A stretch of 64,000 nt of DNA from Streptomyces sp. NBC_01497 (GTDB taxonomy: Bacteria > Actinomycetota > Actinomycetes > Streptomycetales > Streptomycetaceae), in NCBI RefSeq assembly GCF_036250695.1, contig NZ_CP109427.1, positions 1 to 64,000 of the forward strand, given 5' to 3'. A program made the position numbers and the translations under genes. Each line of letters begins with the position of its first letter. Position 1 is the first letter of the stretch. Shown one piece after another: positions 1 through 8,949 of the stretch. The notes beneath the pieces were generated by a model. It worked only from the letters and a program-made list of their open reading frames with translations, was not told the origin of the DNA and made no database searches.

Positions 1-300
1 GCGCTGCGCGCAATGCAAGCGAACCACCTTGCTGCGCAAGGTGGTTGCGCTCCGCTCCGCGGGAGCGCTGGTGGCCCGCTGCGCGGCCACTCACCCCACG
101 GGCTGCGCCCGTGGGTGAGGTTCCGTTCGCTGCGCTCCCGGAACGGGGTGAAGGTTGCGCCTTCGCTGGGGGCTTTCGCTTCGCTTCGGCCCGGGGCGGG
201 TCCGCTGCGCTCCCCGCCTGACGGTCCTTCCGGCTGCGCCTCCAGGCCCGTTGGGGCCCGCTGGCGCGGGCCGGGCTGGCTGCGAGGGGTGGGGGGCTCG
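1..300. repeat. Telomere-like array of closely packed palindromes
   Basis: At least seven consecutive hairpins fill the first ~170 bases. They are 1-11 (4-bp stem, TGC loop); 22-46 (perfect 11-bp stem, TGC loop 33-35); 47-68 (GCGCTCC pairing with GGAGCGC around a TCC core); 71-90 (GTGGCC/GGCCAC around GC-TGC-GC); 90-119 (13 bp with one bulged C, TGC loop 104-106); 120-144 (GTTCCG/CGGAAC); 150-164 (GAAGG/CCTTC). Further GC-rich inverted repeats run to ~300. Tightly spaced palindromes with GCA/TGC loops are the hallmark of archetypal Streptomyces telomeres, which are replicated and patched with Tap/Tpg. The order and loops here match that pattern as I remember it. The canonical outermost palindrome is not visible, so some terminal bases are probably missing. 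No convincing gene is present. Confidence 0.72.
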
Positions 301-428
301 TTCGTGTGGGTTCTAGTGGACCGTGTGCATCACGGTTGATGCACCATGTATTGTTGGCGGAAAGGCGGGATACCCCCAGCCATCCGGGAACCTTTCCGGA
401 ATTCTGAGAGAGGAACGGCGGTTCAGGG

Positions 429-1040
429 TCAGTTGCTTGCGGCCAGGAGCATGGAGATTGTCTCCGTGTACTCTGCTTGGCGCTCAGGAGTGTGTTTCCA
501 GCGGTTGGCGCCACGGCCAGCTTGGGCCAGTGCCTCGGCTATCCGGGTGGCGCCGTGGTCCAGCAACAGCCGGACGACTGCCGGCCTGCCCCCGGACGCC
601 GCCCATTCCAGCGGTGTCCGGCCCCGTCCCACCGACTCCAGGCATGCTCCGTGGTCCAGCAGCATCTCAGCGATGCCCTCCTGTCCTTCGGTGGCCGCCA
701 CCATCAAGGCGGTTGCCCGCCCCTCACACAGTCGGCCATCAGGCTCTGCCCCGGCCTCCAGCAGAATGCGGGCCATGGTCTGCATTCCACGCTCAGCGGT
801 GAAGCGCAGTGGCAGCGTCTCGGCGTACTGCCCGATGGGCTGTTCAGTGTTCGTGCCCGCAGCCAGGAGCAGACAGACAGCTCCGTGCCGCCCCGCCCAC
901 AGAGCACGATCCAGAGGAGTACGGCCCTCTCGATCTCTGCCGTCGACCGGTGTGCCCTTGCCCAGCAGACTTGTCATCAGCTCCAGATCGCCACAACCCG
1001 CCGCCTCTACCAACTTCGCTGCCCCATCCATCTCCCGCAT
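429..1040 (-). CDS. Ankyrin-repeat protein
   Basis: This 203-residue protein consists of about five ankyrin repeats with no other domain. Recurrent signatures are GRTPLDRALWAGRHGAVCLLL, ATALMVAATEGQEGIAEMLL and RTPLEWAASGGRPAVVRLLL, each giving the TPLxxA turn and the helix-loop-helix pattern. Ankyrin stacks act as protein-binding scaffolds; nothing here points to a particular partner. The ATG at 1040 was chosen because an upstream TTG would add only six residues and a G-rich stretch precedes the ATG. It is transcribed toward the telomere-like end, divergently from the helicase at 1152, so the ~110 bp between them may hold both promoters. There is no signal peptide or membrane segment. Confidence 0.8.
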   Translation of the reverse strand: MREMDGAAKLVEAAGCGDLELMTSLLGKGTPVDGRDREGRTPLDRALWAGRHGAVCLLLAAGTNTEQPIGQYAETLPLRFTAERGMQTMARILLEAGAEPDGRLCEGRATALMVAATEGQEGIAEMLLDHGACLESVGRGRTPLEWAASGGRPAVVRLLLDHGATRIAEALAQAGRGANRWKHTPERQAEYTETISMLLAASN

Positions 1041-1151
1041 CGTCCCCCAACATCCCAACCAGAGCTACGTCCATCACCGCCAGTACACCGCAATCACCTC
1101 GGCTTCATTGTCGGACAACGAACCGTAGACCTCACTGAAAGAAAGTTCTCC

Positions 1152-3803
1152 ATGCCGCACGTACAGCTTCGGAAACACCAACTGGACCAGAAAACGAGTT
1201 TCCGCAGATGGGTAGAATTTACTGCAAGATCATCTCCGCCCCCGCAGGGTGCCCGGGGCACGATCGTCTCCGCGACCGGATCCGGCAAAACGATCACCGC
1301 TGCTGCGTGCGCGCTGGAGTCGTTCGCGGACGGCCGGATCCTCATCACGGTGCCGACCCTGGACCTGCTCGCGCAGACCGCCCAGGCGTGGCGGGCGGTG
1401 GGCCACCGGGCGCCGATGGTCGCCGTGTGCTCGCTGGAGAACGACGCGGTCCTGGGCTCGCTCGGGGTGCGCACCACCACGAACCCGATCCAGCTCGCTC
1501 TGTGGGCCGGGCACGGGCCCGTGGTCGTGTTCGCCACGTACGCCTCTCTCGTGGACCGGGAGGACATCGACGCGCCCGAGGGCCAGCGGAGGGTTCGCGG
1601 GCCGCTGGAGGCCGCTCTGGCGGGCGGGGAGCGGCTCTACGGGCAGCGCATGGACGGCTTCGACCTCGCCATCGTGGATGAGGCACATGGAACCGCTGGT
1701 GATCTTGGGCGTCCGTGGGCGGCGATCCACGACAACGCCCGTATCCCGGCGGACTTCCGGCTCTACCTCACCGCCACCCCGCGTATCCTCGCCGCGGCCC
1801 GCCCGCAGAAGGGCGCGGACGGCCAGGAGGCGGAGATCGCGACCATGTCGGACGACCCGGAGGGCACGTACGGCGCGTGGCTCGCAGAGCTCGGTCTGAG
1901 CGAGGCCATCGAGCGCGAAATCCTTGCCGGGTTCGAGATCGACGTGCTGGAGATCCGCGACCCCTCGCCTGTCCTCGGGGAGTCGGAGGAGGCGCGGCGC
2001 GGCAGGCGCCTGGCGCTGTTGCAGACCGCGCTCCTGGAGCACGCCGCCGCGTACAACCTGCGTACGGTCATGACGTTCCACCAGAAGGTCGAAGAGGCCC
2101 GTGCGTTCGCGGACAAGCTGCCCGAGACGGCTGCCGCGCTGTTCCTGAACGACGCCTCCGACGCCGATCTGGCCGCCGCCGACAAGCTCCCCGCGTCCTC
2201 GATCGACGCGGAGTTCTACGAGCTGGAGGCCGGCCGCCACGTCCCGCCGGACCGGGTGTGGTCGGCGTGGCTGTGCGGTGACCACCTCGTAGCCGAGCGG
2301 CGGGAGGCGCTGCGGCAGTTCGCCAATGGCATCGACGCGGCCGGGCGCCGGGTGCACCGGGCATTCCTCGCCAGCGTTCGCGTTCTCGGTGAGGGCGTGG
2401 ACATCACCGGCGAGCGGGGAGTCGACTCGATCTGCTTCGCGGACACCCGCGGCTCCCAGGTGGAGATCGTGCAGAACATCGGCCGCGCGCTGAGGTTGAA
2501 CCGCGACGGCTCCACCAAGGTGGCCAGGATCATCGTGCCGATCTTCCTGGAGCCGAACGAGGACCCGAACGACATGGTCGCCTCCGCCTCGTTCCGCCCC
2601 CTTGTAGCCGTTTTGCAAGGGCTCCGCAGTCATGATGAACGACTCGTTGAGCAGCTCGCCTCCCGCGCCCTCACCAGCGGCAAGCGCAAGGTCCACATCC
2701 AGCGAGACGAGAACGGCCAGATCATCGGCGCCGACGGCGCGGGCGACGGCGAGGACCAGGAGCACGACGACACCCAGGCCGCCGCCGAATCCGCTCTGCT
2801 CCACTTCAGCACTCCCCGGGACGCCGCCACGATCGCCGCGTTCCTGCGTACCCGCGTCTACCGGCCGGACAGCCTCGTCTGGCTGGAGGGCTACCAGGCC
2901 CTGCTCCGCTGGCGGGCGGAGAACGAGATCACCGGCCTCTACGCCGTTCCCTACGACACAGAGACCCAGGTCGGGGTGACGAAAGATTTTCCCCTTGGGC
3001 GCTGGGTCCACAAGCAGCGGAAGGCGCTGCGGGCCGGGGAGCTGGAGGAGCGGCGCAAGGAGCTGCTGGACGCCGAAGAGGCCGGGATGGTGTGGGAGCC
3101 GGGTGAGGAAGCCTGGGAGACCAAGCTCGCCGCGCTGCGCTCGTACAGGCGGGCCACCGGGCACCTCGCACCCCGTCAGGACGCCGTGTGGGGCGAGAGC
3201 GAGGCCAAGGGCATGGTGCCCATCGGGCAGCACATGGCCAATCTGCGCCGCAAGGGCGGCCTCGGGAAGGACCCCGAGCGCGCCGCGGTACGGGCCGCGC
3301 ACCTGACCGCCATCGATGAGGACTGGGACTGCCCGTGGCCGCTGGACTGGCAACGCCACTACCGCATCCTCGCCGACCTCGTCGACGCCGACGGCATGCT
3401 GCCGCAGATTGAGCCGGGCGTGCTCTTCGAAGGTGATGACCTTGGCCGATGGCTCCAGCGGCAAGTCAGCTCCTGGACGGAGCTGCCGAAGGAGCAGCAA
3501 CAGCGCCTGTCCGGGCTGGGCGTGAAGCCTGCCGAACGGCCCGTCCCGGCCACCACGACCAAGGGCTCCGGGAAGGCGTCGATGGCCTTCCAGCGGGGCC
3601 TTGCGGCTCTCGCTCAGTACATCGCCCGCGAAGGCCACGACCGCGTCCCCAGGGCTCATGCAGAGCGGATCACGGTCGGCGGCGAGGCTGAACCGGTGAC
3701 CGTGAAGCTGGGCGTGTGGGTCTCCAACACCAAGACCCGCCGCGACAAGCTCGCGCAGGAGCAGCGCGCTGCCCTCGCGGAGCTGGGAGTCGAGTGGGCA
3801 TGA
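1152..3803 (+). CDS. DEAH-box helicase with C-terminal helicase-associated (HA) repeats, telomere-proximal
   Basis: The gene encodes 883 residues of a superfamily 2 DNA/RNA helicase. Visible motifs are a Q-like LRKHQ near residue 6, Walker A ATGSGKT at ~41-47, DEAH at ~176-179, motif III LTATPR at ~205, and motif VI QNIGRALRL at ~440. The last ~240 residues contain about two and a half HA repeats (a WxxxLxxLRxYxxxxGHL-type unit, then CPWPLDWQRHY, then LGRWLQRQ). The frame is open upstream to 477, but the ATG at 1152 sits just before the Q motif and fits the family. Helicase-like genes close to the ends of Streptomyces linear replicons (the ttrA type) are known and have been linked to conjugal transfer. 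Whether this is a ttrA orthologue cannot be settled here. The same HA repeat recurs in the next gene. Confidence 0.85.
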   Translation: MPHVQLRKHQLDQKTSFRRWVEFTARSSPPPQGARGTIVSATGSGKTITAAACALESFADGRILITVPTLDLLAQTAQAWRAVGHRAPMVAVCSLENDAVLGSLGVRTTTNPIQLALWAGHGPVVVFATYASLVDREDIDAPEGQRRVRGPLEAALAGGERLYGQRMDGFDLAIVDEAHGTAGDLGRPWAAIHDNARIPADFRLYLTATPRILAAARPQKGADGQEAEIATMSDDPEGTYGAWLAELGLSEAIEREILAGFEIDVLEIRDPSPVLGESEEARRGRRLALLQTALLEHAAAYNLRTVMTFHQKVEEARAFADKLPETAAALFLNDASDADLAAADKLPASSIDAEFYELEAGRHVPPDRVWSAWLCGDHLVAERREALRQFANGIDAAGRRVHRAFLASVRVLGEGVDITGERGVDSICFADTRGSQVEIVQNIGRALRLNRDGSTKVARIIVPIFLEPNEDPNDMVASASFRPLVAVLQGLRSHDERLVEQLASRALTSGKRKVHIQRDENGQIIGADGAGDGEDQEHDDTQAAAESALLHFSTPRDAATIAAFLRTRVYRPDSLVWLEGYQALLRWRAENEITGLYAVPYDTETQVGVTKDFPLGRWVHKQRKALRAGELEERRKELLDAEEAGMVWEPGEEAWETKLAALRSYRRATGHLAPRQDAVWGESEAKGMVPIGQHMANLRRKGGLGKDPERAAVRAAHLTAIDEDWDCPWPLDWQRHYRILADLVDADGMLPQIEPGVLFEGDDLGRWLQRQVSSWTELPKEQQQRLSGLGVKPAERPVPATTTKGSGKASMAFQRGLAALAQYIAREGHDRVPRAHAERITVGGEAEPVTVKLGVWVSNTKTRRDKLAQEQRAALAELGVEWA

Positions 3804-3896
3804 ATGCTGCTTGATCGGTGCGCAGACCCCTCCGTTCCGTAACTGGGTGTGGCTCGCAGGTGGTTACGAGAAGCGGGGCCGACGGAGTGGGGTGGC

Positions 3897-6800
3897 ATGA
3901 GCGGCGAGAGTAAGGCACCGGCAGCAGTTGAGGGGCTCGCGCTGCCGAGCGGTGTGCTGCGCGTGGGACCGCTGCAGGGCGAGATGACGCAGTCGTTCCT
4001 GACGCGGCTGGCGGCGCGCTACGGCATGGCGTTCAGGGACCTGCTGGCGGCGGTCGTCGATGTGGACGGGCTGCCGAACGCGATGGGCAGGGCGCAGCTG
4101 GACAGCGAGATCTACCTGAACCAGGAGGCCCGGAACCGGGTAGCGCAGCTGTGTCGCGTCCCGGAGGATCGTCTGCTGCGGGCGCTGCCTGCCTGGGCGC
4201 AGGAGGAGCCCCGTCGACGGTTCGCTATAGGGCCGGCAGCGCAGTTTCACCACACCGCGGAGAAGGTTCGGTGCTGGGGGCCGGCTTGCCCTGAATGCAC
4301 GGCGCGGCGTACCGGAAGGAGGGAGACCGCTCGCCTGTATCTGGGGCCGCAGCAGCGGGTGTGCCCGTCTCATCGCCGGTGGCTGATGCATATCCCGGGC
4401 ACGGCGGGCCGAGTGATGGACCTGGCCGGGTGCGGGCAGGTGCTGGACGCCCAGCGCCGTCACGTGAGGCTGCTGCGTCGTTCCGCGCTGGCGTCGGATG
4501 CTTTTGAGGTGGCGCGGGCGGTGGCGTCGTCGTGGTGGTGGCAGACGTGGCCGCAGGAGCATTTGTGGTCGGCGCGGCTGCGGAGCCTGGACAGTGACGG
4601 CTTGGACCAGGATGTGTGGCGGGTTGTGGCTCGGGAACTGGTGATCTATCCGGAGACCGTTGCTCTGGCCACTCTGCTTGCCAGTGACGGCTTCCGGCGC
4701 CGCGTGGTGGCCGATGCACAGGGCCATCTTCCTTTTCGCCTGGCTGATCTGCCGTCGCTTTTAACTGCTGTTGCGGGCTGTGTGCGGAGGCCTTGGTACG
4801 TGGAGCAGCTGGCGCAGGAGACGTCAGGTCCTCTCTTTGCGTGGGCTTATCAGTGCGTGCGGGCACAGGGTGGGACAAGGGCTGCGGAACAGGCGATGTG
4901 GGCGGTGGCTCCGGCGCACCGTCAGCTCCCTCTGGTGGACGAACTCGCGGTACGGGCGCATGTGGGGTCCGGCGGCCGTAGCGCGGAAGGCAAACGGCGG
5001 CGCGGACACAGCCGGCAGGCGGACGAAGCCTTCGCGGCCGGCCTGGTGCATGCCAGCCGCTACGTGCGCGAACACGGCAATCTCGCAGTCCCGCAGGACA
5101 CCGTGATCGATTCCTATCGGCTTGGGGAATGGCTGAGCAACGTCCAGACCAGAGCGTGGGCAATAGGGCCGGACCGTGCACAGGCTCTCGCGGTTTTGGA
5201 CCCGTGGTGGAACGTCCCCTGGTCGGTGCAGTGGCAGCGCTCGTACTACCGGGCGCGCGATCACGCCGCAGTCGCCGGCCCGCCCGATGCGGCCGCGGGA
5301 TTCCCCGGCACCCAGATCCTCAACGGCGAGTGGCTGTATCTGCAGTGCACCCACTACAGCACTCTCCATCCTGAGCAGCAGCGTCTGCTGGCGGACATCG
5401 GGATCACGGCCGAGGCGGCCCGCACCGCTCTGCCGCGGCGGATCCCCATCCAGGCCGGCTTCGAAACGGGGCTGACGCACGCCAGGTCCTACGTCGCCGA
5501 GCAGGGTCACCTGGCCGTCTCGGGCAAGGACGCGATGTACCAGGGGTATCCGCTGAGGTCGTGGCTCGTGCACCAGCGCCGCAGGGCCCGCGAGAACCGG
5601 GAACCTACGGAGCACTCCCGTGCCCTCGACGCCGTCGACCCCTGGTGGAATCCGCCCTGGGTGCTGACATGGCAGCGCTCCTACGCACAGGCCCGGCGGC
5701 TGGTGGAGAGCCGGGGCGGGCTCGATGTGGGGGGCGGCTTTCCAGGAGTCGAAGCAGATCTTGCCCTGTGGTTGTCGCGGCAGTGCGCCGCGTATCGGCG
5801 TCTGGACCCCGATCAGCAGCGCCTGCTGGCAGACATCGGCATCACAGCCGAGGAAGCCGCGAAAGTGCAGGGCGGGTCCGGGGCATCCCAGGCCGTGAAC
5901 GAGCAGATTGCTGCTGCCGGTCTGTGGGCTTTGGACGGCATGGCCAGTGCTCGTTCCTTCGCCGCGGTAAACGGGCACCTTGCGGTTGCCTCCGAGTACG
6001 TGCACGACGGGTTTGCCCTGGGCCGCTGGCTGGTGGAGCAGCGCCGCCAGGACCGTCGGCACGCTCAAGCCACCGAAGGCGTGTGGCTGCGTGGCCGGCT
6101 GCTGGCCGAACTGGATCCCTGGTGGAACCCGCCCTGGCCCTTTCCCTGGCAGCGGAGTTACCAGCGGGCCCGTAAGCGATGGCGGAAAGGCCAGCTGAAC
6201 GTGCTTGGCCCGCATCGCGGCAGGGACGAGGACGAGGTGACAGTGTGGCTGCACCGTCAGTGCGTCCAGCACGACGTTCTGCAACTCGATCAGCAGAGTC
6301 TCCTCGCGGACATCGGCATCTCCTCTGCCGTCGCCCGCGCAGTGACCGAAGCCGATCGAAGCCCCGCCCGCGTAGACACAGGGCTCGCCCACGCACGTAG
6401 CTATGCCGCCGAACACGGGCATCTGGCCGTGGCCGAACGGACCCGCCACAACGGCTATCCCCTCGGTACCTGGCTCCTACGCCAGCGACACCGCGTGGCT
6501 GACGGGCGCACCGATCCGGCCCGGATCGCCGCGCTGAACGCCCTTGACCCGCACTGGAACCCGCCCTGGCCCCTGGCGTGGCAGCGCGCCTACCACCGGG
6601 CACACGCCGCCCCTGCCAGCGGCAACCTGACCGTGGCCCAGCGACGCTGGGCCACCACCCAGACAAGGCTGTGGGACAGCCTCCATCCCACCCAGCAAGA
6701 GCTCCTGGCCAACCTCGGCGCCACGCCCGCCACCGAACCCGTACCGGCTCCTACAACCGCGCACCGCTATCCCGCAGGCGAAGGCCTCCCCCACGCCCGT

Positions 6801-7172
6801 GCCTACGCCGCCGCCCACGGCCACCTAGCCGTGTTCAAACACACCCAGCACCACGGCTTCGCCTTGGGGCACTGGCTCATCCAGCAACGGCGCAAAGCCC
6901 GCGCTGGCCTCCTGTCCGCCCTCACCCTGCAAGAACTCACCGTCCTCGACCCCTGGTGGAACCCGCCCTGGCCCTTCGCCTGGCAACGCAAGTACCACCA
7001 GCACCGCACCCTCCGCACCACAGGCCAGCCCCTCCCGCCCGAGCTTCAGCGCTGGGCCCGTAAACAAACCGTCCTCTGGCACCAACTCCACCCCCACCAA
7101 CAGGCCCTGCTGAGCACCATCGGTATCCGCCCTGAGGCTTCGAGTCGGCAAGGCACCTTGCGTGAAGCGTGA
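3897..7172 (+). CDS. tniQ: TniQ-family protein fused to five helicase-associated repeats
   Basis: The product is 1,091 residues, far longer than a normal TniQ (~300-500). The N-terminal ~200 residues are TniQ-like: a RVGPLQGEMTQSFLTRLAARYG start and a zinc site CPEC (~131-134) with CPSH (~156-159). From ~370 to the end there are five ~140-residue repeats beginning near residues 375, 519, 676, 823 and 961. Each repeat runs HARSYxxxxGHLAV, then GxxLGxWLxxQRR, LDPWWNPPWxxxWQRSY, and QQxLLADIGI. These match the HA repeats of the helicase upstream. TniQ/TnsD proteins choose the target DNA and recruit TnsC in Tn7-like transposons, so the repeat array is a candidate DNA-reading or helicase-docking module (inference). 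ATG 3897 was preferred to GTG 3849 because GGAG lies upstream. It is the first gene of the tns operon. Confidence 0.8.
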   Translation: MSGESKAPAAVEGLALPSGVLRVGPLQGEMTQSFLTRLAARYGMAFRDLLAAVVDVDGLPNAMGRAQLDSEIYLNQEARNRVAQLCRVPEDRLLRALPAWAQEEPRRRFAIGPAAQFHHTAEKVRCWGPACPECTARRTGRRETARLYLGPQQRVCPSHRRWLMHIPGTAGRVMDLAGCGQVLDAQRRHVRLLRRSALASDAFEVARAVASSWWWQTWPQEHLWSARLRSLDSDGLDQDVWRVVARELVIYPETVALATLLASDGFRRRVVADAQGHLPFRLADLPSLLTAVAGCVRRPWYVEQLAQETSGPLFAWAYQCVRAQGGTRAAEQAMWAVAPAHRQLPLVDELAVRAHVGSGGRSAEGKRRRGHSRQADEAFAAGLVHASRYVREHGNLAVPQDTVIDSYRLGEWLSNVQTRAWAIGPDRAQALAVLDPWWNVPWSVQWQRSYYRARDHAAVAGPPDAAAGFPGTQILNGEWLYLQCTHYSTLHPEQQRLLADIGITAEAARTALPRRIPIQAGFETGLTHARSYVAEQGHLAVSGKDAMYQGYPLRSWLVHQRRRARENREPTEHSRALDAVDPWWNPPWVLTWQRSYAQARRLVESRGGLDVGGGFPGVEADLALWLSRQCAAYRRLDPDQQRLLADIGITAEEAAKVQGGSGASQAVNEQIAAAGLWALDGMASARSFAAVNGHLAVASEYVHDGFALGRWLVEQRRQDRRHAQATEGVWLRGRLLAELDPWWNPPWPFPWQRSYQRARKRWRKGQLNVLGPHRGRDEDEVTVWLHRQCVQHDVLQLDQQSLLADIGISSAVARAVTEADRSPARVDTGLAHARSYAAEHGHLAVAERTRHNGYPLGTWLLRQRHRVADGRTDPARIAALNALDPHWNPPWPLAWQRAYHRAHAAPASGNLTVAQRRWATTQTRLWDSLHPTQQELLANLGATPATEPVPAPTTAHRYPAGEGLPHARAYAAAHGHLAVFKHTQHHGFALGHWLIQQRRKARAGLLSALTLQELTVLDPWWNPPWPFAWQRKYHQHRTLRTTGQPLPPELQRWARKQTVLWHQLHPHQQALLSTIGIRPEASSRQGTLREA

Positions 7173-7412
7173 CGGTGAGACTTCCGAGAGTGATCACGTA
7201 GGGCGTGCCGATGGCCAAGATCTTTTCCCAACTCCCCCTGTCTCCCGGCCTGTCGCATCGCCTTCGCAGGTCACAGGGGTAGCAGGAGGTGGCAGGAAAA
7301 ACGGTCTGAAGGTGGCTCCGTCGAGTAGAAGTGACGGCCCCAGGAGGACGGGGCGCCTGGGCATCCGCTGCAAAAGCGCCCGCCGGGACGGCGGACACGA
7401 GACCGTGGTGAA

Positions 7413-8819
7413 GTGACCCATCACCCCGGCCTGCTGCGGACAGTTCCCCTTCAGGGGGAGACGACCTCGTCGCTGATCTGCCGCATCGCGGGCCGTTACG
7501 GGATGGAAGCGAAGGTGTTGCGGTCGTGCTGGCAGTGGCGCAACTACCCGCCGGGGCACGACGGCGGGGGCACGCGGGCCGACGCCGAGGTGCTGCTGAA
7601 CCCGCCCGGACGACAGCTACTGGCAGGCATGTGCGGCGTCGAGGAAGACGTGCTGGCGCGGGCGTTGCCGTCCTGGGGACAGCAGGACGCCAAGCTGTCG
7701 GCCAGAAAGAACAGCGTGCCGGCGGCCGCGTGGCGGACCGGGGGTGCGGTCGCCGGGCCGGTCGCCTTCGGCTGCCGTCTGTGCGCGGCCCGGCGCGCGG
7801 GGACGGCCGTGCGGGTGGTGCGGTACGCGCCGCGATGGGAGCGGGTGTGTGTCCGGCACGGGCGGTGGCTCCTGGACGCCGACGCCGACCAGCCTCTTGA
7901 GTATCTGGACGTACGGGGTGTGCCGGAAGTGGCCGCGGCGCAGCGGCGGTGGACTGGTGTGACGCGGCGGGCGGTACGGGCTGGAGCGGAGCCGGAGAGG
8001 GTGTTCGCTCTGGCTTATGCGGTGGTGGCCCGGTGGTGGGAGCAGGCTCTGCACTGGGAGCGGGAGACGCTGTGGCCTCAGCGGCTGCACCAGGTCGCGG
8101 GCGGCAACGCCGGTACAGAGCTGGAGCGGTGGCGGATCGTGGGCCGGGACGCGGTCGTCTTCCCCGAGGTGGTGGCCGTGGCCGACGCGCTGCTGGACCC
8201 GGCGATGGCCGAGCTGGTGTGGAGGGACAGCGGTGCCGGGCGGCCGCGGGCGCTGCCCTCCGACGGGGCGTTCTGCCGCCGACTCGGTGAGCGCGTCGGG
8301 CGGGGGTGGCTGGGGCCGCTGGCGGCAACCGACTACGGCGGCCCGCTGACCTCGTGGATGGGCGCCGTCATCCGCATCCGTCGTGGCGCCGGCGGCCCGC
8401 CCGGCTACGACAACGATCCGTGGTGGCTGCGCCAGGAACACCAGCCCGCGACCATGGCCGGACAGTTGCGCGTCCTGTCCAAGGAACGTAGCGCGCCCGG
8501 CTCGGGCACCACGTGGCGCTCTGCGGTGCCGGCCGAGCAGCGGGCGCTGATCAGCAGCCTGGTCAACGACGCCGAAGAGCAGCTGACCCAGCTGCGCGGC
8601 GCCCAGTACGGCAAGACCGCCGACGCCGCGCAGCAGTTGCTGGGCAACCTCGGCCATGCCGCCACACTGATCGAGCAGGCCGTCCGGGAGAGCGCAGCAG
8701 CAGCCTTCGCGGCCGGGATGGCGCTGGAGGACCTGGCGCGCTGGGCCCGTCTGCCGGCCGATGTCCTGGCCGAGGCACTCGCGGACCAGCGCAACGAGCG
8801 GCCGGGAAAGGAGCGGTGA
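7413..8819 (+). CDS. tniQ: Second TniQ-family transposition protein
   Basis: This 468-residue protein starts in the same way as the previous TniQ (RTVPLQGETTSSLICRIAGRYG) and has a comparable zinc site (CRLC at ~121-124 with CVRH at ~146-149), but no HA repeats. The C-terminal ~70 residues (QAVRESAAAAFAAGMALEDL and following) look like a helix-turn-helix. TniQ proteins link target recognition to the TnsC ATPase. Two adjacent TniQ proteins recall systems in which one serves a fixed site and the other an alternative target; that reading is inference. The GTG start at 7413 gives the family-like N terminus. A 240-bp gap separates it from the TniQ-HA gene; the gap holds a poorly biased 84-codon frame that I do not accept as a gene. 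Confidence 0.78.
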   Translation: MTHHPGLLRTVPLQGETTSSLICRIAGRYGMEAKVLRSCWQWRNYPPGHDGGGTRADAEVLLNPPGRQLLAGMCGVEEDVLARALPSWGQQDAKLSARKNSVPAAAWRTGGAVAGPVAFGCRLCAARRAGTAVRVVRYAPRWERVCVRHGRWLLDADADQPLEYLDVRGVPEVAAAQRRWTGVTRRAVRAGAEPERVFALAYAVVARWWEQALHWERETLWPQRLHQVAGGNAGTELERWRIVGRDAVVFPEVVAVADALLDPAMAELVWRDSGAGRPRALPSDGAFCRRLGERVGRGWLGPLAATDYGGPLTSWMGAVIRIRRGAGGPPGYDNDPWWLRQEHQPATMAGQLRVLSKERSAPGSGTTWRSAVPAEQRALISSLVNDAEEQLTQLRGAQYGKTADAAQQLLGNLGHAATLIEQAVRESAAAAFAAGMALEDLARWARLPADVLAEALADQRNERPGKER

Positions 8820-8949
8820 GTAAGTGTCAGGAGGCAGGCAGGCTCTGCAGGGACCACGATCCGCAGGGCACTACCTCATGGCCCGGCACTCGTGATCAAA
8901 ATCCGTGAAGCGGCCCGCCGCACTGGCAGGACGGGCTTGACTGGGGCGC

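Noticed and set aside
13..339. Open frame of 108 codons over the first 340 bases
   Set aside because: It is made of palindromic GC-rich repeat and its protein is Arg/Gly/Pro low-complexity. The hairpin array explains the sequence better.
477..1151. N-terminal extension of the helicase frame back to 477
   Set aside because: It overlaps the ankyrin gene, is His/Pro/Arg-rich, and has no helicase similarity; ATG 1152 fits the family.
1230..3659. 809-codon frame antisense to the helicase
   Set aside because: It is a codon-bias shadow of the helicase; the protein is Val/Arg/Gly-rich with no motifs.
7162..7416. 84-codon frame linking the two TniQ genes with overlapping start and stop
   Set aside because: Its first half has poor third-position GC bias and no recognisable product; the overlaps are probably chance.
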